64,000 nucleotides of DNA. It comes from Salinibacillus kushneri. GTDB lineage: Bacteria > Bacillota > Bacilli > Bacillales > Alkalibacillaceae. The notes beneath the pieces were generated by a model that searched no databases, was not told where the DNA came from, and saw only the letters and a program-made list of their open reading frames with translations. The stretch is from contig NZ_FOHJ01000011.1 in NCBI RefSeq assembly GCF_900111405.1, positions 25,790 through 89,789 on the forward strand. Reading direction: 5' to 3'. Both the position numbers and the translations under genes were made by a program. Shown one piece after another: positions 24,130-32,884 of this stretch; position 1 is the stretch's first letter; each line of letters starts with the position of its first letter.

Positions 24130-25213
24130 AAGCCTGTTTATCCTTTGTTTGTTTATGGATATTCCACAAACGATAAATATGCTGCACAATCACCTTTCCT
24201 ACAGCATAAAACGGGATAATTAAAATCATACCAAGTACGCCAGCTAAATTGCCCCCGACTAACACTAATAAAATGATGGTTAGTGGGTGTACATTTAACG
24301 ACTTACCCATCACCAGTGGTGAAATTAAATTACTTTCAGCCTGTTGGGCAACAACCATTACAATAATGACATACACAGACATCATTGGATCCTGGAACCA
24401 CCCCGCAATAACAGCAGGGATAGCAGCAATAAATGGACCTAAAAATGGTATAACATTTGTAACCATGCCAAATAAAGCAAGGAGTAACGAGTAGTCTAAT
24501 CCAATGATTAAATAACCGATAAAAAGCACGATTCCAACAAATGAACTGACGATTAACTGCCCTTGAATATAACTGGCGATGGCTTTATCCATATCACGAA
24601 ATACTTCCTTGATTTGGTGCGCTTGTGATTTAGAAAAATAACGGGTCACATTCGGAACAAATTTTTCCTGATCACTAAGTAAATAGAATAAAATAAATGG
24701 AACAATAACTAATGAGACGATGAAGCCCACAACGTTACCTAATACCTCACCAAGATAAGTACCTGTTGACATCAGAATATCTTCGAGACGGTTGCTTACG
24801 TAATCAATCGCATTCTTCGCATATTGAGGCAGCAAATCCTGATTGGTTTGCCAATAGGTAATTCCTTGTTCCACTACATCGACCATCTCAGGTATATTAT
24901 CAATCAGGTTTGAAAATTGTTGATGTACGACTGGTGCAATCACAGAGATAATGAAGGTTAAAAAGCCAACAAAAATTAGATAAAGGAGAATAATCCCTAT
25001 TTTTCTTGGTACCTTCATTCTTTCTAACAAACGAATAAATGGACGGAATAAATAAAAGAGAATACCACCCAGTAAAAACGGCGCAAATAACGTTTGAAAG
25101 AAAACCACCAGAGGCGTAAAAATAAACTGTACTTCATTAATCAGCCAGATAATCGTTAAAAATAAGATTATACCAACACTAATGCGAAACCATTTTGTTT
25201 TTGTTAGTTCCAT
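24128..25213 (-). CDS. AI-2E family transporter / putative permease
   Basis: A 361-residue protein with about eight helices and the central extracytoplasmic helical region of this family (VVHQQFSNLIDNIPEMVDVV). The second half has the hallmarks YIQGQLIVSSFVGIVLFIGY, PFLGPFIAAIPAVI and SPLVMGKSLNVHPL. It is similar to B. subtilis YueF. Some relatives export AI-2 or act as Na+/H+ antiporters; the substrate cannot be told. A transposed repeat now overlaps its 3' end without changing the stop. The start ATG follows GGTAGGTTACT. Confidence 0.85.
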   Translation of the reverse strand: MELTKTKWFRISVGIILFLTIIWLINEVQFIFTPLVVFFQTLFAPFLLGGILFYLFRPFIRLLERMKVPRKIGIILLYLIFVGFLTFIISVIAPVVHQQFSNLIDNIPEMVDVVEQGITYWQTNQDLLPQYAKNAIDYVSNRLEDILMSTGTYLGEVLGNVVGFIVSLVIVPFILFYLLSDQEKFVPNVTRYFSKSQAHQIKEVFRDMDKAIASYIQGQLIVSSFVGIVLFIGYLIIGLDYSLLLALFGMVTNVIPFLGPFIAAIPAVIAGWFQDPMMSVYVIIVMVVAQQAESNLISPLVMGKSLNVHPLTIILLVLVGGNLAGVLGMILIIPFYAVGKVIVQHIYRLWNIHKQTKDKQA

Positions 25214-25410
25214 AGTAACCTACCATTCCTATTACAAAATTTTCTTATCTATTATCTTATCATTATTGCTATATTTTTCATTATATATTCTTAAAAAATT
25301 TCACAAAAAAATTGTTCGAATCCATAATGTTATTCCCTTCTATACGTATAACAAAACAGGTATCAAAATGTAAACAAAAACGAATGGGATACTTTTTCAT
25401 AAACGATGAA

Positions 25411-25444
25411 ACAAAAAGACCAGAACCCTTAGAGATCTGGTCTT
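25411..25444 (-). terminator. Terminator of the ZorAB-like operon
   Basis: AAGACCAGA/TCTGGTCTT perfect stem with an 11-base loop, followed on the minus strand by TTTTTG. Only 12 bases after the ZorB-like stop, so the operon has just two genes. Confidence 0.85.
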
Positions 25445-25456
25445 ACGTGGAATATA

Positions 25457-26176
25457 TTATTCTTGTTCAACGTTTAAATCGTCTAAAACTCCCTGCATCT
25501 GTTCATTCATCGCCAGTCTAAATTTGAGTTCAACCCTTCTTGATTGATCCATATCTTCCTTTCCATCTACCAGTATTGGATGGCTTTCCGATTTACCAAT
25601 AGCAGAAATTTTTTCCCGTAAGACATCCTTATGAGGAAAATCACCAAAATCATCACTCAGGATATAACTCACAATACTCAACGCACGAGCCTGTGAGAGC
25701 TCTAAATTATACATGTAGCTTCCATCAGAATCCGTATGTCCTTCTATTAATATAGAGTCAACTTTATCCTGATTTTCTTCATTTAACAAAACAGATGTAT
25801 AAACAGGAATAATTTCCTGCAGCTGCTGTTTAAACTGGGATTTTAAAATCGCTTCATCATAGTCAAATAGTAAATCACTATCAAATTTTATTGAGCCTGA
25901 CTCCTGGTCGATTTCTACATCTACACCTTCCTGCTGAAAAGCTTTTGATAGCTGTTCAATCATCCCCCGCTCATATCCAACCAGTGAATCAATTATTTCT
26001 TCTTTTTCCTGTACTTCTTTTTCTTTTCCCTCAATTTGCTGCTGTTTTGTAAACATAAGCGTAATTAAAATCAATAAAATCACCAGCAAAATAGTTGCTA
26101 AAATATCCGTAAAAGCTGGCCAAAAATTCCCTTCTCGCGTACTTGCTTTAAATAAACGATTATATTTGGAATTCAT
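25457..26176 (-). CDS. ZorB/MotB-like peptidoglycan-anchored motor subunit (OmpA domain)
   Basis: A 239-residue bitopic protein. A short cytosolic N-terminus ends in FWPAFTDILATILL. Asp24 in the single helix (about 19-44) sits where the ion-binding Asp of MotB, ExbD and ZorB lies. A coiled-coil plug region (45-85) leads to an OmpA/Pal-type peptidoglycan-binding domain with FDYDEAIL, IEGHTDSDG (Asp149), NLELSQARA (Arg164) and DQSRRVELKF. It should form the dimeric stator-anchor component that couples ion flow to the wall. Its start overlaps the stop of the ZorA-like gene by four bases (ATGA), which means tight coupling. No zorC, zorD or zorE is present. Confidence 0.85.
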   Translation of the reverse strand: MNSKYNRLFKASTREGNFWPAFTDILATILLVILLILITLMFTKQQQIEGKEKEVQEKEEIIDSLVGYERGMIEQLSKAFQQEGVDVEIDQESGSIKFDSDLLFDYDEAILKSQFKQQLQEIIPVYTSVLLNEENQDKVDSILIEGHTDSDGSYMYNLELSQARALSIVSYILSDDFGDFPHKDVLREKISAIGKSESHPILVDGKEDMDQSRRVELKFRLAMNEQMQGVLDDLNVEQE

Positions 26177-27990
26177 GGCTGACCATTCTCCCTGGTTCCA
26201 ATGGTACGAACGGATTGTCTCATCCGCTGATCCCAGTCATCTATACGATTTCGAATGTCACCAACAGCATGAATGACCTCACGATTAGCGTTTTGGCTCG
26301 ACTCAATGTGGTTGTTAACATAATGGTTTACAGCTGAAAATTGACGCTCAATAGCTTGATTGGTGTTCGATACAAATTGCTCAAATTTTTGGATACTATT
26401 ATCAAGATTTTTTGTTAAAATAGTGTCTAAATTACGAAATGCATCATTCATTTGATTGTTAAATTCATTCATCACTTGTTTCAATTGATTCACTTGGTCC
26501 TGATTGCTCTGCTTTAATCCATCCTTCACATCACGGATAAGCTGATAAGACTGCTGAATAAATTCACGATTGGATTTATCCGCTTGCTCAAAGCCAAATT
26601 TCATATCTTCAAATTGTCTTCGAAGCCCTTCATTATGTGAGGAAAAGGACTGAATCTCATCCCGTAGTCGATTTAATTCCTCTTTTTGACTCTGATAAAA
26701 TTTCATAAACTCCTGCTTTTCTTGATCTAACTGGGTATATTGATTTTGCAGACGCTCAAAATGACTCTCTAAGATCATAACATTTTCAGCAAACTTTTTT
26801 GTCACCTGCAGCAATTGATCAAAGGAACGATCCTGTAAGACATTTTTAATGGTTTCGGTTGCCTTACCCACATTCGTAATGTAATTTTGATTTTTTGCTT
26901 CCAGCTGTTCCATACTATAAGCAACCTTTTCCAATTGATTAACGTTTAAGTTGTAGAAATCAGCCATTTTCTGATAGGTCTGCCCCATTTTTTCATCGAC
27001 GTGTTCCATATAGTCTTTGCTGTCTGATGTTAATTGCTGGATATGGGCACTTGTATCCTTCACAAACGAGGAAACATCCCCTGATAAACCTCTTACACTT
27101 TCATCTATGCTTTTAATCGAGGTTTCCTGATTCTCAAGCTGCTGTAAGAATTGAGTGAACTGATTATTAATATGGTCCATACGTGAATTAAACGAATCAG
27201 ATGCTGCTTCTAAGTTATCAAAAATCCGATACAACGTCTCAGTGCTTTCCGAGAATTTTTCGTTGTAGTCCCGCATATTATTGGAAGCCCGCTCCATTGT
27301 ATTAGAAAATTCATCCAGTTCATCAAGGCTCTGATGCATGTCGGTAATGGCATCTTTTACCTGTGATAAGGAATCGACCATCCGGCTTTCCCATGTATGC
27401 TTTCCATAAGACTGGAGTAGATTTTCCGCCTTTAAGGTTAACTGGAGCATTAAATGTTCAGCATCCCAATTTCGATGGACAAAGGTAATAAGTAATGAAG
27501 CTGCTATTCCGCAAACACTTGTATAAAAGGCTGTATAGATTCCATCTAATACATTTTGAATTGAAGATTGCATGTTCGCTCCATTTATATCAAGCCCGGA
27601 TAAGGCACTAATCAGTCCAACAAAGGTTCCAAAGACACCAATTAAAATTACTGTAGACCCCGAAGACTGAATTCGTTTAATCCGACTTAAAATACTCGAA
27701 GAATGGTATGGGGTCGTAAACCTGGACATATACGCTTCTACAAAAGCCTGCACATCGATATGATTATCCTCTTTTTGGTTGGCCCTGTCATATTGTTGTT
27801 TTAAACCTTGCCAGAATTCACTGTCCTCTCCTTTTTGATCAGCTGCATCTAATTGGCTTTTTAAAAAAGTAAAAATGGTTCGATTCTGCCAAATCACTCG
27901 AACAGTCACAACTGTCAAAAATACGAAGGTAATGACAATAATCATTCGTGCAAAATCGTTACTAGCTGGTAAAAAGTCAAACAAGTACAT
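26173..27990 (-). CDS. ZorA-like MotA/TolQ/ExbB ion channel with long cytosolic tail
   Basis: A 605-residue protein. Three helices (about 13-34, 112-133 and 150-172) form a MotA/TolQ/ExbB channel module with GVFGTFVGLISALSG and YTAFYTSVCGIAASLL. A roughly 425-residue cytosolic tail (180-605) follows, rich in Gln, Asn, Asp and Glu. It is almost entirely predicted coiled coil, with Met/Leu heptads. ZorA of the Zorya anti-phage system has this plan: a five-subunit channel around two ZorB, with a long tail projecting inward (established for Zorya). Here only the motor pair exists, so the tail's partner is unknown. The start follows AAGGGGGG. Alternative: a housekeeping MotAB-like pair of unknown role. 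Confidence 0.82.
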   Translation of the reverse strand: MYLFDFLPASNDFARMIIVITFVFLTVVTVRVIWQNRTIFTFLKSQLDAADQKGEDSEFWQGLKQQYDRANQKEDNHIDVQAFVEAYMSRFTTPYHSSSILSRIKRIQSSGSTVILIGVFGTFVGLISALSGLDINGANMQSSIQNVLDGIYTAFYTSVCGIAASLLITFVHRNWDAEHLMLQLTLKAENLLQSYGKHTWESRMVDSLSQVKDAITDMHQSLDELDEFSNTMERASNNMRDYNEKFSESTETLYRIFDNLEAASDSFNSRMDHINNQFTQFLQQLENQETSIKSIDESVRGLSGDVSSFVKDTSAHIQQLTSDSKDYMEHVDEKMGQTYQKMADFYNLNVNQLEKVAYSMEQLEAKNQNYITNVGKATETIKNVLQDRSFDQLLQVTKKFAENVMILESHFERLQNQYTQLDQEKQEFMKFYQSQKEELNRLRDEIQSFSSHNEGLRRQFEDMKFGFEQADKSNREFIQQSYQLIRDVKDGLKQSNQDQVNQLKQVMNEFNNQMNDAFRNLDTILTKNLDNSIQKFEQFVSNTNQAIERQFSAVNHYVNNHIESSQNANREVIHAVGDIRNRIDDWDQRMRQSVRTIGTRENGQP

Positions 27991-28143
27991 CCCCCCTTAT
28001 AGCTGAAACATCGAAGAGTTTTCTTTATTCAACTTATTAAAAGCTGTACAAGTTTAGAACAGGAAACATGAGATTTACAGCTCATGATCTCTTTGGCACC
28101 ACTTACCAAGCATAATGACAAGTCTATTTTAGAAAATAAGGAT

Positions 28144-29409
28144 ATGAAAAAATTATGGTCTATAAGTATGTTTTGGCTCATTCTTCTTTTACCAATTAAC
28201 GCTCTTGCTGAGGAAGAAATGGTGTCCGTAAAATTGGTTAATTTTATCCAGGACTCTGCTAAACTTGAAATCCATTTACAAGGGGATTATACAACATTAA
28301 CTCCCTTGATTAGTCTTGAAAAAGGAGGGAAATATACACTTCTCGTTAAAAAGGGGAAATTATTTCTTATAGATGATCACGGAAAACATAGGCTCCCAAA
28401 ATCCATTACACTCATTCCCAAATCCTATGAAAATAACCTAATATATATAAACGATCGCCCTTATCAGGGAGCAATGGAGTTTTCCATTGAAAAAGGAAAA
28501 TATATTCGACCTGTAAATCAACTTTTATTAGAAGATTACTTAAAAGGAGTCGTCCCATTTGAAGTATTCTCTACCTGGAATCTGGAAGCCCTGAAAGCGC
28601 AAAGCCTGGCTGCGAGAACCTATGCATTAATGCATCTGAATGGAGAAAAACAGATGAATGATACCATTCAATTTCAAGTTTATGGCGGATATTCTACCTT
28701 TTCAAAAACCAACCAGGCAGTTGAAGAAACAAAAGGAGAAATAATTACCCATAATGGGAATCCGATTACTGCTTTTTATTCAGCAAGCAATGGTGGATAT
28801 ACAGAATCCAATGCTAATGTGTGGGGCGGAGAAGCAATTAACTATTACCCTGTCAAAAGTGATCCATATGACCCGGAGCGACCTTGGAAATTTACTTTAA
28901 ACAAAGAACAACTGCCAAACAACAGCTTTTTTTGGGCTTGGTATTCACCCGACATTTGGTCCCACTTACAAGCAAAGGACGAAGAAATCACGAAAACCAT
29001 GGAGAAATGGATAGAAAAAAAAGGCTATCAGGACGTAAAAATTCTTGCCATTCCCCATTTTTCTATAGCGGAAAAAAGGAATGAATCTAACCGTTCTGTG
29101 AAAGGCTCCATTACGATTTCCTTTATGCATCGTATCTTAGGGATGATGATGGTAGATGAAATTTCATTAGAGGATGTTCCCCTGTCAAAAATTCGTCCGA
29201 TGATAGGTGGATCTATTTTTAAGAGCTATTTAATCACCTCAACAAAATCAACGGAAAACGCCTATATTATCAAAGGAAAAGGATATGGACATGGAGTTGG
29301 AATGAGTCAATGGGGAGCACAAAAGATGGCTGAAGCTGGTAAAAACTATAAGGAGATTATTGAGTTTTATTTTCCTGGTACAGATATTACGCAGGTGTAT
29401 AAGAAGTAA
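28144..29409 (+). CDS. SpoIID/LytB domain protein, secreted
   Basis: A 421-residue secreted protein. The signal peptide MKKLWSISMFWLILLLPINA ends near LAEEE. The SpoIID/LytB core is clear: GVVPFEVFSTWNLEALKAQS, AARTYALMHL, FYSASNGGYTESNANVWGG and the C-terminal KGYGHGVGMSQWGAQKMA. Relatives are lytic transglycosylases (SpoIID) or enhancers of the LytC amidase (LytB). The frame opens 20 codons earlier at 28084, but the signal peptide argues for 28144; AAGG just before it is a weak site. It is transcribed divergently from the ZorAB-like operon, whose OmpA domain also binds peptidoglycan. Confidence 0.85.
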   Translation: MKKLWSISMFWLILLLPINALAEEEMVSVKLVNFIQDSAKLEIHLQGDYTTLTPLISLEKGGKYTLLVKKGKLFLIDDHGKHRLPKSITLIPKSYENNLIYINDRPYQGAMEFSIEKGKYIRPVNQLLLEDYLKGVVPFEVFSTWNLEALKAQSLAARTYALMHLNGEKQMNDTIQFQVYGGYSTFSKTNQAVEETKGEIITHNGNPITAFYSASNGGYTESNANVWGGEAINYYPVKSDPYDPERPWKFTLNKEQLPNNSFFWAWYSPDIWSHLQAKDEEITKTMEKWIEKKGYQDVKILAIPHFSIAEKRNESNRSVKGSITISFMHRILGMMMVDEISLEDVPLSKIRPMIGGSIFKSYLITSTKSTENAYIIKGKGYGHGVGMSQWGAQKMAEAGKNYKEIIEFYFPGTDITQVYKK

Positions 29410-29431
29410 GTCAACTAATCCAAAAAGGGTC

Positions 29432-29680
29432 GTTCAGTTTTGGAGTACGAACATTAAAAATACAATATAAATTGAGCATTGAATTACAACGCAATTTGAA
29501 TTTGATGCTCTTTTTTTCATTGTTAAATCAATATCCTTTGTAATTAGGACAGTTTTTTTACGCACTAAAATGTAACCAAATTTGCAAATCTAAAATTATG
29601 ATTATACAACTGCAAAACCACGAGCAAAATCCAATGTGATATGGCGCTACAAAATAGAACAAATTCTTTATTGAAAAAGG
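29432..29680 (+). repeat. Structured ~240-bp intergenic element, copy A
   Basis: Homologous along its length to 58327-58564. It starts GTTCAGTTTTGGAGTACGAA, contains a hairpin GAGCAT (29474-29479)/ATGCTC (29505-29510) followed by seven T, and then an AT-rich half with ATTTGCAAA, CTGCAAAACCACGAGC, CCAATGTGAT and CTACAAAA. In copy B the hairpin is GAGCGT/ACGCTC, a compensated change. It follows the SpoIID-type gene, which the hairpin may terminate, and borders the first cassette gene. No open frame. Confidence 0.75.
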
Positions 29681-29685
29681 GATGG

Positions 29686-30536
29686 TTAGCTTAATAAGGA
29701 TTGATGTTTCTTTATAAACAAATTATATTCTTTAGTAAATTGTTCTGCTTCTTCTAAGAAAGGGTAATGGTTACTTTTCTCAAAGATAACTAACTTTGAG
29801 TTAGGTATTCCTTCCTCCATTTCGATGGAGTATTTTACTGGACACTGGACATCATATCTACCACAAAGTATTAAAGTGGGAGTTGATATAAACTCCAGCT
29901 TTTTCGTTACATCATATACCTGCAATTCTCGGCTGAAAAAGTCCATACGAATGGCTGACATTCCTTTACTTATGTTTTCAGAAAAAAGTTCATCATATTT
30001 TTCGGGATCAAATAATGACAGTTTCGTCCTTTCAACTTTTAGTTCTATTCTTCTTTTTGAATGTATGTCTAAACGTTTTAAGGTTTCGTTCAGTTCTTGC
30101 ATTCTGGTAAATTCAGAATGTTTAGGATTATAAATACAATCTTTTGAGAATGTCATATATTCTCTTGCAGCAGCCCCGACAATCACATTGAAATTTAGAG
30201 AATTCGAAAAGTATATTCCATAGATTATGCCTAACATCCCTCCAGTTGAATGACCAGCAAATCCCCACCTTTCAAACCCTAATTCTTCTCGAATAGCTTC
30301 TATATCAAATATTGTCTCCAAAAAACTTAGCTGATAAGGTTCTTTGGCTTTCTCTGAATGACCTGCTTCTCTTAAATTTATCAAAAATACTTTATAAATG
30401 TCTCTGCAAAATAATCCCCTGTTTGGTTAAATTCTGAATAATGATGGGTAACACAAAGTGGTTCTCCTTCACCCTTCTCAAATACTTCGAATACCCCACG
30501 TGATGTTTTAAGTAATTTCCTTCCCCATTTTTCCAT
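29686..30536 (-). pseudogene. Alpha/beta hydrolase, frameshifted
   Basis: The main open frame (to 30384) has the nucleophile elbow GFAGHSTGGMLG, the acid-region strand TPTLILCGRYDVQCP and the catalytic-His strand FEKSNHYPFLEE. Homologues begin earlier. The upstream sequence in another frame supplies that start (ATG at 30536, MEKWGRKLLKTSRGVFEVFE, then EPLCVTHHYSEF with the strand before the oxyanion loop). The two halves are joined by a shift near 30385-30400, just before INLREAGHSEK. About 282 residues if repaired. It is first in the left cassette-like island, with the boundary repeat upstream and element A just after its stop. Re-sequencing could show a base-call error instead. Confidence 0.75.
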
Positions 30537-30550
30537 CAAATCTTCCCTTT

Positions 30551-30630
30551 CTTATTAAACAATTCTGCTTCTTTACTTTATTATAAAAGAGCTGACTCCT
30601 TCTTGAAGAATAGACCAGATCGTTAAGTAA
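30551..30630 (-). repeat. Cassette boundary repeat (hairpin type), copy 1
   Basis: Matches 60369-60440. They share the 17-base TCCTTCTTGAAGAATAG and the flanking TTAAAC-TCTGCT pattern. On the gene strand it reads TTAACG ... CTATTCTTCAAGAAGGAG ... AAGAAGCAGAATTGTTTAAT, so a hairpin lies between two halves of a related motif. It separates the DUF4181-type gene from the hydrolase. Confidence 0.7.
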
Positions 30631-30647
30631 GAATCCTTTTCTTTTGT

Positions 30648-31076
30648 TTATCCTAATCCGAAAAAATGAGTCCCAAATAATGTGAAAAATAATATAAAAA
30701 TAAATGCTAATTGACTAACTGTTAATTTGTAGGCATTTCGGTTTTCAGCATATTTCCACTCCATAATTGCTCTAGCTACTTCAGTCCCAATAATAAGTAA
30801 AAACATCAAAAACCATGGTTCAAAAAACCAAATGGAATTCATAGGAAATCTAGAGACATTAACAAAATAGCCGATAGTTAGGAGGGCTATGAACGTAATC
30901 CTAATCGTCCAATCTATTTTTGAATGTTTCTCATGAACATGGTTATATGAAAAAAGTTTCTTTCTCTCAACTTTTAGCCATTTTCTCATTACCGTATGAA
31001 ATAAAGCTAACAGTAATAATATAATAGTTAATATTAACACTAACTTGAGCCAAAAATTGGGTCCTAAACCATACAT
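30648..31076 (-). CDS. DUF4181-like membrane protein
   Basis: A 142-residue protein with four predicted helices (about 10-29, 59-76, 83-103 and 120-138). The cytosolic loop KWLKVERKKLFSYNHVHEKH with KIDWTIRITF is, as I recall, the core of DUF4181 from the B. cereus group. GGGGGAGATTT precedes the ATG. Intact, unlike its downstream neighbour. It is bounded on both sides by cassette-type motifs (GTAACAGGG with TTGAAGAGTG upstream at 31127-31143). Confidence 0.65.
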   Translation of the reverse strand: MYGLGPNFWLKLVLILTIILLLLALFHTVMRKWLKVERKKLFSYNHVHEKHSKIDWTIRITFIALLTIGYFVNVSRFPMNSIWFFEPWFLMFLLIIGTEVARAIMEWKYAENRNAYKLTVSQLAFIFILFFTLFGTHFFGLG

Positions 31077-31464
31077 AAATCTCCCCCCCTTATTCTATTA
31101 AAAACCAATCTTTGCTTAAATGAACATCCCTGTTACTTGAAGAGTGATTACGTAATGGCTCATCTTTATCGCTTAATTGGATAAAGATGGGAAGGATTGG
31201 AACGAATAGTAAACTTATTAAATAGCCTTTGTGTCTTTGATGATATATATTGTTCTATTTTACCATAAAATTTCCAACAACCCGTTAATTTTCACAATCA
31301 GTTGTACGATTTTAATTGTAATGATCCCTAGAATTCAGATCCTATTTCATATATAAATAGTCGTTCATAAGGTTACAAATTGCATTTTGTAATCCAAAAC
31401 CGAATTACTTTAAGTATCATCCTGGTCCCATTTTTCCTGGTATTGATGCTCATATACATACAAA
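31077..31464. other. Intergenic region with perfect 10-bp inverted repeat
   Basis: No gene seen. CATCTTTATC (31161-31170) and GATAAAGATG (31180-31189) form a perfect stem with a 9-base loop and no T tract on either side. CCCTGTTACTTGAAGAGTG at about 31128-31146 resembles the cassette boundary motif and may mark the right edge of the island. Confidence 0.45.
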
Positions 31465-31558
31465 GACTTTGGTAAATATAAGTGATTTCTGCTTCAGTAC
31501 GCTTACTTTCCGTGTGCTGATTGGGATCCACCTCGAAATACGCCTAGGGGGTCTCCTG
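31465..31558 (-). repeat. Degenerate copy of the MITE-like repeat
   Basis: Reading GACTTTGGTAAATATAAGTG, then CTTCAGTACGCTTACTTTCCG, it aligns with the left arm of the 24-kb element inverted (GGCTCTGTTAAACATAGGTA ... CAGTGCACTCGCTTTCTGCG). The second half is CCTAGGGGGTCTCCTG. Clearly diverged and without a visible target duplication. Confidence 0.55.
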
Positions 31559-31563
31559 AAAAT

Positions 31564-31601
31564 AAAAAAGGATTAGAGTCTTTGTCCTCTAATCCTTTTT
31601 T
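31564..31601. terminator. Terminator of the MFS gene
   Basis: AAAAAAGGATTAGAG/CTCTAATCCTTTTTT 15-bp stem with an 8-base loop; T tracts on both strands. Confidence 0.9.
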
Positions 31602-31648
31602 ATACGAGTAATCAAAAATTCATCCATGATGTTCTTTTATAATTGCTG

Positions 31649-32884
31649 CTAGGTGGTGCTCTTCACTCCTTTTTCCATCCCCTTTTCACTTTGGGTTTTC
31701 GAATCAGGCCGAATCCATAAAAAAGTGATAATAGCTGCAATCATACTTAATCCTCCTAAAAGTAAATAAATATACGTTGATAGAGACTTAAGCATAATGG
31801 CAATAATTGGTGGTCCCAAAGCTACCCCAATAAATCGCATACTGCTATACAAAGATGTAATCGTTCCTCGTATATCCTTTTTAATGCCCTCTGTTATTAA
31901 AGCATCTAAGCATGGCAGAGAGATTCCTATACCTAACCCGGCAACAGCTAAAAGAATAAGCGTCCAGACTAAAGTCATGTTGGAACGTAGAAAAACTAAA
32001 CCTATGCCAGAACCAGCATTTCCGATAAAGATGAACCATTTCATTACTTTTTGGTTTTTCCCTACCTTTTTCCCAGTAACAAAAGATGCTGTACATAAAA
32101 CAAGTAGGGGAACTGCTAAGAGTACGCCTTTCATCACACTCTCAATTTCAAACCGTAATTCTAATTGTTCAGAAAGGTTAAATAAGAATCCAAATAACAC
32201 GAACATATTTAAGCACCCTATTAGAAAGGTAGCTGTTAACCAATGTCCATTATAATGAAAGACCTTTTTAATCTTATGAACAAAATGTTTTAAATCCTCC
32301 TGTTTTTTCTCCTGTTTGGGCGCATGAACGAATAAAAGAAGTAACAGTATAGAGATTGCTGACAAAATGGGAACTGCAATAAATGGGACGTACCAAATCA
32401 AAAAAGCAAGCAAGGAACCAAGTATCGGACTTAATACCTTTCCAAAAGTATTAGACGTTTCAATAATGCCTAATCCTTTTGTGACTTCTTCTTTATCTTT
32501 AAATAGATCTCCGACAGTAGGAATCACTACTGGAAAGGCTCCAGCTGCACCAATTCCCTGTAAAAAACGTCCGACTAAAATCATGATGTACGGTTCATCT
32601 ATTTTCCAGGCAGCAAAAGCTGCTAATCCACCGCCTATCCCTGTAATGATAAGGCTTGGAATCATCACCTTTTTTCGTCCAAATTTATCGGATAAATAAC
32701 CCGCTACAGGAATCAAAGGAATGGCTACAACGGAATAAACGGTAATGACTAAACTGGATTGAAAAGGGCTAATATTTAATTCCTTCTCAATAGTCGGTAA
32801 AACCGGAATAAACATAGAATTTCCAAGTGTCATCATTAAAGGTATTGAAGCTAGAGCAAATAATGCCCATTTTTTCTTATCCAT
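31649..32884 (-). CDS. MFS transporter, DHA1 drug-efflux type
   Basis: A 411-residue major facilitator with 12 predicted helices. Motif A is GYLSDKFGRKKVM between helices 2 and 3, helix 4 carries GRFLQGIGAAGAFPVV, and motif C-like glycines follow in helix 5 (TSNTFGKVLSPILGSLL), as in proton-driven multidrug antiporters of the DHA1 group. The central loop is basic. The substrate is unknown, and no regulator gene is adjacent. AAAGGGGTAAATAT precedes the ATG. Confidence 0.82.
   Translation of the reverse strand: MDKKKWALFALASIPLMMTLGNSMFIPVLPTIEKELNISPFQSSLVITVYSVVAIPLIPVAGYLSDKFGRKKVMIPSLIITGIGGGLAAFAAWKIDEPYIMILVGRFLQGIGAAGAFPVVIPTVGDLFKDKEEVTKGLGIIETSNTFGKVLSPILGSLLAFLIWYVPFIAVPILSAISILLLLLFVHAPKQEKKQEDLKHFVHKIKKVFHYNGHWLTATFLIGCLNMFVLFGFLFNLSEQLELRFEIESVMKGVLLAVPLLVLCTASFVTGKKVGKNQKVMKWFIFIGNAGSGIGLVFLRSNMTLVWTLILLAVAGLGIGISLPCLDALITEGIKKDIRGTITSLYSSMRFIGVALGPPIIAIMLKSLSTYIYLLLGGLSMIAAIITFLWIRPDSKTQSEKGMEKGVKSTT

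Noticed and set aside
23897..24223. 108-aa plus-strand open frame
   Set aside because: It covers the transposed repeat and the antisense of the AI-2E gene end; coding is accidental.
25457..27990. A complete Zorya anti-phage system
   Set aside because: Only ZorA- and ZorB-like genes are present. A terminator follows at once, and the flanking genes are an AI-2E permease and a SpoIID protein, so a defence role is not supported by this window.
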